Source: Fidelibacterota bacterium (GTDB lineage Bacteria > Fidelibacterota > Marinisomatia > Marinisomatales > UBA1611). From it: a stretch of DNA of 32,265 bases. A program made the translations under genes and the position numbers. Location of the stretch: assembly GCA_018671775.1 (NCBI GenBank), contig JABHGY010000036.1, positions 1 through 32,265 on the forward strand. The letters are read 5' to 3'. Under the pieces are notes generated by a model. It did not search any database and was not told where the DNA came from. It saw only the letters and a list, made by a program, of their open reading frames with translations. Below, piece by piece: positions 1-7,018 of this stretch (its first letter is position 1; each line of letters starts with the position of its first letter).

Positions 1-147
1 GGCACTCAATCTCCTTCTTTGCAAAAAGGAATTGGCTTAGGTTATGTGAATATACCGTATCATAAATTTGGGCAAACATTGGAAATTGATATTCGGGGTA
101 AACGAAAAAAGGCGGAAATTGTGAAGGCTTTTATTAGTAAAAATTAG
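1..147 (+). CDS. gcvT: Aminomethyltransferase (glycine cleavage T-protein), C-terminal fragment
   Basis: The gene is cut by the window edge, so only the last 48 codons before TAG are visible. They read GTQSPSLQKGIGLGYV, then a hydrophilic stretch, then LEIDIRGK and a lysine-rich end. This is the conserved C-terminal barrel of GcvT, in which the S-P-S-L-x-K-G-I-G-L-G-Y signature is followed by an I-R-G-K strand. The T-protein transfers the methylene carbon of the aminomethyl-lipoyl H-protein to tetrahydrofolate and releases ammonia, in the cytoplasm. The catalytic and folate-binding N-terminal part is outside the window, so activity cannot be judged. A related YgfZ-type folate protein is possible but less likely, because YgfZ lacks this S-P-S-L ending. 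Confidence 0.8.
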   Translation, partial: GTQSPSLQKGIGLGYVNIPYHKFGQTLEIDIRGKRKKAEIVKAFISKN

Positions 148-212
148 GTTCTCTGTTTGCTTACATTCGGCACTTGTTCGGGGCTCTGAGTGAATAGTCA
201 AGGATAAGGCTG

Positions 213-218
213 TATAAT
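213..218 (+). promoter_or_regulatory. Candidate -10 element upstream of ffh
   Basis: The 143-nt gap between gcvT and ffh contains a perfect TATAAT. A hexamer at 190-195 (GTGAAT), 17 nt upstream, matches the -35 consensus at only 3 of 6 positions. It is the best sigma70-like site in the gap and would drive the ffh-rpsP-rplS block with a leader of about 65 nt. AT-rich DNA gives such matches by chance, and promoters in this phylum may not follow the E. coli consensus. Confidence 0.3.
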
Positions 219-290
219 TATCTAAATAAAAAAATTGTCTTATGAAAAAGAGCCGTGTAATTTCAAAGGCTATAAACCTATTGAAATTAG

Positions 291-1622
291 ATGTTTGATC
301 AAATAACAGATAAATTCGATTCGGTCTTTAGGTCTTTACGAGGCCTTGGAAAGATTACGGATCGAAATATAAACGATACCACGCGAGAGGTGCGCCGAGT
401 CCTATTGGATGCGGATGTGAATTTTCGTGTTGCTCGTGATTTCATTAAACGTGTTCAAAAGAGAGCGCAGGGAACAAAAGTCACAAAATCTGTTAAGCCT
501 GGTGAACAATTTATTAAAATCATTCACGAAGAAATGGTGCAATTATTAGGCGGAACATCGGAAACATTAGATTTGTCACAGAAACCGTCTGTCATTTTGA
601 TGGCAGGTTTACAAGGATCGGGAAAGACAACATCAGCCTCAAAATTGGCTTATTATCTCAAACAAAAAGGAAAAAAAGTATTATTGGTCGCGGCAGATGT
701 TTATCGTCCCGCAGCCATTGAGCAATTAAAAGCCTTGGGTCAAAAAGCAGGAACAAAAGTTTATGATGAAGGCGCAGGGGATCCGATTGCGATTTGTAAA
801 AATGCCATTGATGAGGCCAAATCTACTAATATTGATGTTGTTATCCTTGATACAGCTGGCCGTTTGCATGTGGACGGAGAAATGATGGCTGAGATTCAGT
901 CCATTTTTGAAGAAACCAAACCACAGGAAATTTTATTTGTGGCAGATGGAATGACCGGGCAAGATGCGGTAAATTCAGCACAAGTATTTAATGAAGCGCT
1001 TCCATTGACGGGTATTATCCTCACGAAAATGGATGGAGATGCACGAGGTGGCGCTGCAGTGTCTATTCGAGAGGTGACAGGGAAACCTATCAAATTTATT
1101 GGGGTTTCAGAAAAATTAGATGGATTGCAAATTTTTGAGCCTAAGCGCATTGCAGATCGGATTCTAGGCTTTGGTGATGTGATTTCATTTGTAGAAAAAG
1201 CACAGTCAATTGTGGACGAAAAAGAAGCAAAACTTCTTCAGAAAAAGATGATGAAGAATACGTTTGATTTGGAAGATTTTCGTGGACAAATGAAGCAATT
1301 AAAGCAAATGGGTTCCATGAAGCAATTGATGGGTATGATGCCTGGTATGAATCGCAAAATGCTAAAAGGCATGAGCTTCGATGATAAACAAATCGATTGG
1401 ACAGAAGCCATTATCAATTCAATGACAACAGACGAACGTCATAATCCAAAAATAATCAATGGATCTAGGCGCTTGAGGATCAGCAAAGGATCAGGACGAT
1501 CGGTTCACGAAATTAACACTTTGATTAAGCAGTTTTCACAAATGCAGAAAATGATGAAAAAAATAGGTAATTTAAAATCACTCAAAATCCCAGAAATGGG
1601 ATCTTTTACAGGACTAAACTAA
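291..1622 (+). CDS. ffh: Signal recognition particle protein (SRP54)
   Basis: Ffh is the SRP GTPase that binds 4.5S RNA and signal sequences of nascent inner-membrane proteins and docks with FtsY. The 443 residues show the N-terminal four-helix N domain (about 1-90), the P-loop GLQGSGKTT (106-114), the DTAGR motif (187-191), the TKMDGDARGG motif (245-254), and a methionine-rich M domain from about 330 onward (MKQLKQMGSMKQLMGMMPG) that forms the signal-peptide groove and binds RNA. Length is normal for Ffh. It starts at ATG with no recognisable Shine-Dalgarno sequence. The downstream gene rpsP begins 12 nt after the stop, and its ribosome site overlaps the ffh stop codon, so the two are co-transcribed. 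This is the classical bacterial ffh-rpsP-rimM-trmD-rplS order. Confidence 0.97.
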   Translation: MFDQITDKFDSVFRSLRGLGKITDRNINDTTREVRRVLLDADVNFRVARDFIKRVQKRAQGTKVTKSVKPGEQFIKIIHEEMVQLLGGTSETLDLSQKPSVILMAGLQGSGKTTSASKLAYYLKQKGKKVLLVAADVYRPAAIEQLKALGQKAGTKVYDEGAGDPIAICKNAIDEAKSTNIDVVILDTAGRLHVDGEMMAEIQSIFEETKPQEILFVADGMTGQDAVNSAQVFNEALPLTGIILTKMDGDARGGAAVSIREVTGKPIKFIGVSEKLDGLQIFEPKRIADRILGFGDVISFVEKAQSIVDEKEAKLLQKKMMKNTFDLEDFRGQMKQLKQMGSMKQLMGMMPGMNRKMLKGMSFDDKQIDWTEAIINSMTTDERHNPKIINGSRRLRISKGSGRSVHEINTLIKQFSQMQKMMKKIGNLKSLKIPEMGSFTGLN

Positions 1623-1626
1623 GGAG
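1621..1626 (+). promoter_or_regulatory. Shine-Dalgarno site fixing the rpsP TTG start
   Basis: AAGGAG overlaps the last two bases of the ffh stop codon and lies 7 nt before TTG at 1634. No ATG lies near the S16 N-terminus, so this site decides the non-ATG start and couples rpsP to ffh termination. Confidence 0.8.
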
Positions 1627-1633
1627 ATACGCG

Positions 1634-2536
1634 TTGGCGACTACAATTAGATTCAAACGAATTGGAAGAAGAAATAGACCTTTTTACCGAATGGTTGCGA
1701 TTGACTCCCGGAAACGGAGAGACGGTGCAGCAATTGAAGAGTTAGGATGGCTCAATCCAATTGATAAAGACAAATCATATTCTTTAAAAGAAGATAGAAT
1801 CCTTCATTGGTTAAGCGAAGGAGCAACCTTATCGGATGCGGCACATTCATTGCTTAAAAGAGCAGGGCTTGCACATCGTTGGCATTTGATGAAACAAGGA
1901 TTAGATGATGCGACTATTCAAAAAGAAATGATGAAATGGTCTATGAACCGAGAAGATATATTGAAGAACAAGAAAAATAAAGCTGCAAAAAATGCAGAAG
2001 CAAAGGCAAAAGATGCTGAACCTGTAGCAGAAGAATCTACGTTGGAAGCCGAAGCACCAGCTAAACCTGAAGTAGAAGCATCGACTGAAGAAAACAGTTC
2101 TTCCGAGGAAACAAAAGTTGAGCCCGCTAAAGCATCAAAAAAATCTGATACAGATGAAACTAAGCCTGAAAATAAACCGGAAACGGAAGCTTCAGCTGAA
2201 GAAGCGAGTGCACCTGCAGAATCGGAAGATAGAACAGATGAATCAAGCGATGTGAAAGAAGATGCGCCAGAAAAATCTGATGATACAGAATCAAATTCTG
2301 ATGACGAAACGGTAGCGGAAGAAAGAGCAGATGAGTCGAAAGATGAAGCGCCTGCCGAAGAGACAAAAGAAGATGTGGAAGCATCTGTAGTATCAGAAGA
2401 GAAATCTGAAGAATCTTCTACTGAGGGAAAATCAGAAGAAAAAACTGAAGAGCCAAAAGAAGAAGCTCCCGTAGAAGAAAAAAAAGAGGAAGCACCTTCA
2501 GAGGCAGACGAAAAACCTGCTAAAGAAGAAAAATAA
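1634..2536 (+). CDS. rpsP: 30S ribosomal protein S16 with long acidic C-terminal extension
   Basis: Residues 1 to about 80 are a standard S16: RFKRIGRRNRPFYRMVAIDS, then RKRRDG and LGWLNP. S16 is an early-assembly protein of the 30S body. It starts at TTG (1634), which is supported by AAGGAG at 1621-1626 with 7 nt spacing. Most bacterial S16 proteins are 80-100 residues; this one has 300. A linker (about 80-112) leads into some 190 residues made almost only of E, K, A, S, D, T and P, strongly acidic and presumably disordered. Extended S16 tails are known in Bacteroidetes-like phyla, but this one is long. The reading frame is open throughout and keeps one composition, so I see no frameshift or fusion to a second domain. 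See the findings. Confidence 0.95.
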   Translation: MATTIRFKRIGRRNRPFYRMVAIDSRKRRDGAAIEELGWLNPIDKDKSYSLKEDRILHWLSEGATLSDAAHSLLKRAGLAHRWHLMKQGLDDATIQKEMMKWSMNREDILKNKKNKAAKNAEAKAKDAEPVAEESTLEAEAPAKPEVEASTEENSSSEETKVEPAKASKKSDTDETKPENKPETEASAEEASAPAESEDRTDESSDVKEDAPEKSDDTESNSDDETVAEERADESKDEAPAEETKEDVEASVVSEEKSEESSTEGKSEEKTEEPKEEAPVEEKKEEAPSEADEKPAKEEK

Positions 2537-2588
2537 TTGAGTTATTTAGATTCAATTTTTGAAAATGCTAATCTGATTGGAGGGTATT

Positions 2589-2822
2589 ATGCATGAGTTT
2601 ATTGAAAGCACAATCAAATTATTAGTCGATAATCCAGATGAAGTCAAGGTGAATATCGTTGAAACAGAAGACAGAATTGTCTATGAATTGACGGTTGGTG
2701 AAGGTGACTTTGGAATGGTGATTGGAAAGAAAGGTCGCAATATCTCCGCTTTAAGAACACTCGTTTTTGCTGTCAATGCAAAAGAGGGTGGGAAAAAAGC
2801 GCGATTGGACATTATCGATTAG
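2589..2822 (+). CDS. khpA: KH-domain RNA-binding protein KhpA
   Basis: A 77-residue single KH domain with the diagnostic GKKGRNISALR loop (G-x-x-G) after the VIGKK strand. KhpA binds RNA, often as a heterodimer with KhpB/EloR, and in Firmicutes affects cell elongation and sRNA biology. Its partner is not in this window. I chose ATG at 2589 over the in-frame TTG at 2577 because GGAGGG at 2579-2584 lies 4 nt before the ATG and would lie inside the coding region if TTG were used. It sits between rpsP and rimM, its usual position in many bacteria. Confidence 0.92.
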   Translation: MHEFIESTIKLLVDNPDEVKVNIVETEDRIVYELTVGEGDFGMVIGKKGRNISALRTLVFAVNAKEGGKKARLDIID

Positions 2823-2831
2823 TAAAATTTG

Positions 2832-3332
2832 ATGTCACGCATTCATCCTATAGCAAAAATTACAACTACATCTGGATTAAAAGGTGAAGTGCGCTTGCGC
2901 CCTTTATCTCGATATTTTGATGAATATATGAATGATAAATCCTTGATGATTGGATTTTCGCCAGACACATCAACCGACATGAATATTGAAAAAACCATTG
3001 GTATTGGCAAAAAAGTCCGATTTAAATTTGAAGGCGTCAATTCCATTGATGACGCAGAGCGTCTCATTGGTCAAACGATTTTTATTGAAGCATCTGAATT
3101 TGATGCGATTAATTACATTTCCAGTGAACTTATTGGATCGTTTGTGGTCACAGATGATGGTGAAATGGTTGGCGCATTACAGGATGTAATTTGGTTACCA
3201 AATAATGATGTTTATGTTATTCATGATGGTGAAAAGGAGCGATTAATTCCAGTCATTCCAGAAGTGGTAAAAGGGGTTGATTTTGAAGAGAAAATGATTC
3301 TGATTACGCCTATGGATGGTTTGCTCGATTGA
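2832..3332 (+). CDS. rimM: Ribosome maturation factor RimM
   Basis: RimM helps 16S rRNA processing and 30S head assembly, acting with S19. The 166-residue protein has the N-terminal RimM barrel (AKITTTSGLKGEVRLRPLS) and a C-terminal PRC-barrel (ELIGSFVVTDDGEMVG, then NDVYVIHDGEKERLIPVIPEVV in the following strands). I start it at ATG 2832; an in-frame TTG lies directly upstream at 2829. No Shine-Dalgarno site is visible, and the start is 9 nt after the khpA stop. Its stop overlaps the trmD start (TTGA). The adjacent S16 and RimM genes form a 30S assembly pair. Confidence 0.95.
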   Translation: MSRIHPIAKITTTSGLKGEVRLRPLSRYFDEYMNDKSLMIGFSPDTSTDMNIEKTIGIGKKVRFKFEGVNSIDDAERLIGQTIFIEASEFDAINYISSELIGSFVVTDDGEMVGALQDVIWLPNNDVYVIHDGEKERLIPVIPEVVKGVDFEEKMILITPMDGLLD

Positions 3333-4048
3333 AACATTTTGCCCTGATAACACCAGTTCCGGGCACGATAGAAACGCTTATTGAAAATAGTATCTTGCGT
3401 AAGGCAAGAACCGAAGGAATCGTTCAATTTCATGTGATTGATCTCCGCGATTTTGGAAAAGGCAATTATCGTCAGATCGACGATAAACCTTTTGGAGGTG
3501 GAGATGGCATGATTCTGATGGCAGAACCGCTTTCTCAGGCCATTGAAATGGCCATTGAAAAAGTTGGAGGATTGGAAGGAACACACATTGTTTTTCCATC
3601 ACCAAGTGGTCAAATTTGGTCTCAAGATGTGGCGACGGAATGCAGTCAGCTTGAACGTGTCATATTCATCTGTGGTCACTACAAAGGCATTGATGAACGC
3701 ATAATTGAAAAATATGTGACGCATGAATATTCCATTGGAGATTTTGTCCTTACCAGCGGTGAAGTTCCCGCTATGTTAATATTGGATAGTATGGTCCGCT
3801 TGATTCCTGGAGTTTTGAATTCCATTGAGTCGGCATTGACTGATTCTTTTCCACATGGATTATTGGATCATCCTCATTATACGCAACCACGGATTGTGGA
3901 TGATGTGGCTGTTCCGGATGTTCTTTTGAGTGGGCATCACGCAAAAATACAAAAGTGGAAGAAAGAAAAAAGAGAAGAACGGACACAAAAAAAGCGTCCT
4001 GATCTTTGGAAAAAATATTTATCAGAAAAAAATAGAAATGGAGAATAA
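3329..4048 (+). CDS. trmD: tRNA (guanine-N1)-methyltransferase TrmD
   Basis: TrmD methylates G37 of tRNAs with S-adenosylmethionine and so prevents +1 frameshifting. The 239 residues show the SPOUT trefoil-knot landmarks: GGGDGM (56-61), [10 protein letters not shown] (116-125), [11 protein letters not shown] (135-145), and DSFPHGLL, whose D172 matches the catalytic aspartate position of the family. It starts at TTG, whose last two bases overlap the rimM stop (TTGA); no closer ATG preserves the N-terminal strand. The tRNA-Arg(CCG) at the end of this window has G36-G37 and is of the type TrmD modifies. The C-terminus is basic ([14 protein letters not shown]). Full length. Confidence 0.96.
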   Translation: MKHFALITPVPGTIETLIENSILRKARTEGIVQFHVIDLRDFGKGNYRQIDDKPFGGGDGMILMAEPLSQAIEMAIEKVGGLEGTHIVFPSPSGQIWSQDVATECSQLERVIFICGHYKGIDERIIEKYVTHEYSIGDFVLTSGEVPAMLILDSMVRLIPGVLNSIESALTDSFPHGLLDHPHYTQPRIVDDVAVPDVLLSGHHAKIQKWKKEKREERTQKKRPDLWKKYLSEKNRNGE

Positions 4049-4050
4049 AA

Positions 4051-4395
4051 ATGGACAAAGTATTTGAAGCAGTAAAAGACCAACTTAAAAGTGATATTCC
4101 AGAATTTGGTTCTGGCGACACTGTGATTGTTGACGTACGTGTACGTGAAGGAAGTAAAGAAAGAATTCAGCAATACGAAGGTGTGGTTATTGCTCGTCAT
4201 GGTAAAAAAACCATGGATGCGACCTTTACTGTTCGTAAAATTTCAAATGGAATCGGTGTTGAAAGAATTTTTCCACTTCACTCGCCCAGCGTTGCTAAAA
4301 TTAATGTAAAACGCCGCGGAAAAGTGAGACGCGCGAAACTCAATTATCTAAGAAAGTTGACGGGTAAAGCAACCCGTATCGCTGAAAAACGATAA
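4051..4395 (+). CDS. rplS: 50S ribosomal protein L19
   Basis: L19 lies at the 30S-50S interface. The 114-residue protein has the family core: [20 protein letters not shown], then [23 protein letters not shown] and the basic C-terminus [15 protein letters not shown]. Length is normal. The ATG is preceded by GGAG at 4040-4043 with 7 nt spacing and lies 2 nt after the trmD stop. It is the last gene of the ribosomal block and is followed 21 nt downstream by a strong terminator hairpin. Confidence 0.97.
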   Translation: MDKVFEAVKDQLKSDIPEFGSGDTVIVDVRVREGSKERIQQYEGVVIARHGKKTMDATFTVRKISNGIGVERIFPLHSPSVAKINVKRRGKVRRAKLNYLRKLTGKATRIAEKR

Positions 4396-4416
4396 TTGAA
4401 CATTTTGCTAATTTAT

Positions 4417-4450
4417 AGCCCCTCTATCTTAGCATAGTAGGGGCTTTTTT
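4417..4450 (+). terminator. Rho-independent terminator after rplS
   Basis: AGCCCCT (4417-4423) pairs with AGGGGCT (4439-4445). The stem continues with CTAT (4424-4427) against ATAG (4434-4437), with T4438 bulged and a 6-nt loop. A run of six T follows (4445-4450). It is a textbook hairpin closing the ffh-rplS block. Confidence 0.9.
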
Positions 4451-4454
4451 GTTT

Positions 4455-5615
4455 ATGAATCGTGACGAAAAAATATTACTCGCCATTACGGGACTTTCCC
4501 ATCTATCTGTCCATGTCTTGATGCTCATTTTTCCAGCAATTCTCATTGTGATGCAAAATCAGTTTGCGTTGGGTTTAGATCAATTGGGATTCATTGTTGC
4601 AATTAGTGCATTTATGTTCGGACTTGGCGCTATTCCTGCTGGCTATTTTGAATCTCGCTTAGGTGGCAGAAATCTATTGCTCATTTATCTTTTAGGAACT
4701 GGGCTTGTTTCTGTGAGTATGTTGCTGGTCGATTCCATTATAAATCTAACGCTTTTGTTGGGCCTTTTGGGTCTATTTGCAAGTATTTATCATCCAGCAG
4801 GTCTAACCCTCATTTCTCGTCGAGTAAAACATTTGAGTAAAGGCATGGCTTTTCATGGCATTGCAGGCTCAACAGGATTGGCAATTGGTCCATTTTATGC
4901 TTCTATTTTGTCAGAAACCTACTCATGGAAAATGCCATATTTAATCATCGGAATTGTTAATTTTATTTTAGCGCTTGTTGTTCTGATTGTTGTGCCCATT
5001 TTATATAAAAAAAGAAGTGAAGAAGCAAAAATAGAGATCAATACGAACAAACAAGGATTGTTCTATTATTATGGGTTTACAATAATAAGTGGATTCGTTT
5101 TTGGTGGATTTACAACTTTCATGCCTACATATTTTGCACAAGAAACGCAATCGATATTACCTTGGATATCACCCGTAGTTAAAGGGGGTTTATTTACGTC
5201 GATTGTTTTTTCTGCTGGCGCGATTGGGCAAGTGATTGGTGGATATACGGGTGCCCGTTACCCAAAGCCGATGATTTTAATGTGGGTTGCTTTATTGAAT
5301 ATTCCCGTCTTGATATTGATGGGGATGACCAGTGGATTGATTTTAATATTCATTAGTTTATTTTTGGGCATATTTTATTTTGTCAGTCAACCAGTTGGGA
5401 ATGCTTTACTGGCAGATTTAACACAAGACGGTCATCGTGGATTAGGTTATGGTATCAGTTTCTTTCTAAGCTTTGGCGTGGGAGGAATTTCCGCTGCTTT
5501 CTCTGGATGGTTGGCGGAAATAATGAATACGTCAATGGTTTTTATTTTTATGGGAATTGCACTTTTTCCTGCTGTTTATTTTGCTTATGTTTTAGAACGA
5601 AAAGTCAATCCTTGA
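4455..5615 (+). CDS. Major facilitator superfamily transporter, fosmidomycin-resistance (FSR)-like
   Basis: A 386-residue polytopic membrane protein with about 12 hydrophobic segments and almost no large soluble part. The N-terminus (LSHLSVHVLMLIFPAILIVM, then LGLDQLGFIVA) and the GAIPAGYFESRLGGRN loop fit the MFS A-motif region, and the first segment resembles FSR-type drug exporters. The substrate cannot be read from the sequence. I use ATG 4455; an in-frame TTG at 4449 lies inside the terminator T-run. No Shine-Dalgarno site is present, and the start comes only 4 nt after that T-run, so expression needs read-through or a leaderless transcript (see findings). The next gene, selA, follows after 35 nt. 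No functional link to selenium is implied by position alone. Confidence 0.8.
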   Translation: MNRDEKILLAITGLSHLSVHVLMLIFPAILIVMQNQFALGLDQLGFIVAISAFMFGLGAIPAGYFESRLGGRNLLLIYLLGTGLVSVSMLLVDSIINLTLLLGLLGLFASIYHPAGLTLISRRVKHLSKGMAFHGIAGSTGLAIGPFYASILSETYSWKMPYLIIGIVNFILALVVLIVVPILYKKRSEEAKIEINTNKQGLFYYYGFTIISGFVFGGFTTFMPTYFAQETQSILPWISPVVKGGLFTSIVFSAGAIGQVIGGYTGARYPKPMILMWVALLNIPVLILMGMTSGLILIFISLFLGIFYFVSQPVGNALLADLTQDGHRGLGYGISFFLSFGVGGISAAFSGWLAEIMNTSMVFIFMGIALFPAVYFAYVLERKVNP

Positions 5616-5650
5616 AATGATTAATAATAAGTCTGAATTTCATCACCCTC

Positions 5651-7018
5651 ATGAATAAAAAAGATTTACAAAATATTCCATCTGTTAGCGAAGTATTGGA
5701 AATGCTAAAAGTTCATCATATTCATCATGATTACATGATGCAATTAATTCAAGCTGAACTCAAGCAGATTCGCGCAGAAATCATAAAAAATTCTTTGTCA
5801 TATTCTCGCACAAAAATCATTAATAATATAGTCACCAATGTTGAAAATCAGATGAATTCCAGTTTGAAAAATGTCATAAATGGCACAGGAATTGTCTTGC
5901 ATACCGGATTGGGTAGAGCGCCATTTCGAGGAAAATTATTGAAAGATGTGGCGAAAAAGTTAGATGGTTTTGTCAATTTAGAATTAAATCTCAAAACAGG
6001 GAAACGAGGAGAAAGACAATCTCATATCGATCCATTGATTTCTGCTATAACGGGTGCAGAGTCTTCCTTAGTTGTTAATAATAATGCAGCAGCGGTTTTT
6101 TTGGCGCTAAATACCATGGCAGATGGGAAAGAAGTTATCATTTCTCGTGGACAAATGGTTGAAATTGGTGGCGCTTTTCGTATTCCAGATATTATTGAAA
6201 AAAGTGGCTGTATATTAAAAGAAATTGGATCGACCAATCGCACCCATTTAAAAGATTACGAAAAGGCTATTTCCAAAAAAACGGGGCTCATTTTGTGGGT
6301 GCACACCAGCAATTATATTGTAGATGGATTTACGAAAGAAGTTGAGCTTAAAGATTTGGTCGCATTAGGGAAAAAATCAAAAATTCCTGTCCTTGCTGAT
6401 TTGGGAAGTGGTGCCTTAATCGAAATGGATAAAATGGGTTTACCAGCAGAATTACCCGTACGGGATATTGTGACATTAAATCCAACGATAACTACATTTT
6501 CAGGAGATAAGCTTTTAGGAGGACCTCAATCAGGAATCATGGTTGGGCGCAAAAAGTGGATGAAGAAAATTCACGCAAATCCTATTTATCGCGCAGTTCG
6601 CTCAGATAAGATTACGCTTGCCTTGCTAGACGAAACTTTGCGTCAATATAATCGTAATTCAGTCCACAAAAACAATATTGCCTTGCGACTCCTATCTACG
6701 AAAAGAATGATGCTAAAAAAACGGGGTGAAAAAATATTATCTGCTTTATCAAAATCAAAAATCAAATTATTAGGCCTTTCGCTTCAAACTTCGAAAGTTG
6801 AAGCTGGAAGCGGATCACTTCCTGTGCAAAATTTAGAAAGTATGGCACTTTGTTTTTCATGCAAATCTCAAAAGCCAGGTGATTTAGCCTCTGCTTTTAG
6901 GCAGGCAAAGTACCCTGTTTTAGGCTACGTTAAACAAAATCACTTTTTCATCGATTTAAAAGCCATTTTACCTTCACAGATTGATTGCTTAATTCAAACC
7001 ATTTCTGAGATTAAATAA
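5651..7018 (+). CDS. selA: L-seryl-tRNA(Sec) selenium transferase
   Basis: SelA is a PLP enzyme that converts seryl-tRNA(Sec) to selenocysteyl-tRNA(Sec) using selenophosphate. The 455-residue protein has the N-terminal tRNA-binding helical part (1-75), the NGTGIVLHTGLGRAP motif (78-91), VNNNAAAVFLAL (142-153), EIGSTNRTHL (191-200) and TFSGDKLLGGPQSG (282-295), in which K287 is the expected PLP Schiff-base lysine. Length is typical. The ATG has no Shine-Dalgarno site. Its stop codon overlaps the selB start by one base, the usual selA-selB coupling. The monothiol PLP enzymes YbbY/DgaE are related, but the direct junction with selB settles the call. Confidence 0.96.
   Translation: MNKKDLQNIPSVSEVLEMLKVHHIHHDYMMQLIQAELKQIRAEIIKNSLSYSRTKIINNIVTNVENQMNSSLKNVINGTGIVLHTGLGRAPFRGKLLKDVAKKLDGFVNLELNLKTGKRGERQSHIDPLISAITGAESSLVVNNNAAAVFLALNTMADGKEVIISRGQMVEIGGAFRIPDIIEKSGCILKEIGSTNRTHLKDYEKAISKKTGLILWVHTSNYIVDGFTKEVELKDLVALGKKSKIPVLADLGSGALIEMDKMGLPAELPVRDIVTLNPTITTFSGDKLLGGPQSGIMVGRKKWMKKIHANPIYRAVRSDKITLALLDETLRQYNRNSVHKNNIALRLLSTKRMMLKKRGEKILSALSKSKIKLLGLSLQTSKVEAGSGSLPVQNLESMALCFSCKSQKPGDLASAFRQAKYPVLGYVKQNHFFIDLKAILPSQIDCLIQTISEIK

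Noticed and set aside
896-1150. Open frame of 84 codons on the - strand inside ffh
   Set aside because: It lies opposite the conserved GTPase domain of ffh, has no family resemblance, and no ribosome site.
2160-2384. Leu/His-rich open frame on the - strand
   Set aside because: It is the complement of the Glu-rich tail of rpsP; the Leu-rich composition follows from GAA/GAG codons read backwards.
3221-4200. Several - strand open frames opposite rimM, trmD and rplS
   Set aside because: They overlap genes with strong family motifs on the + strand and show no coherent protein features.
5600-5650. Possible selenocysteine TGA at the end of the transporter
   Set aside because: Stops follow within a few codons after the TGA and there is no conserved extension or SECIS-like hairpin; the MFS protein is already full length.
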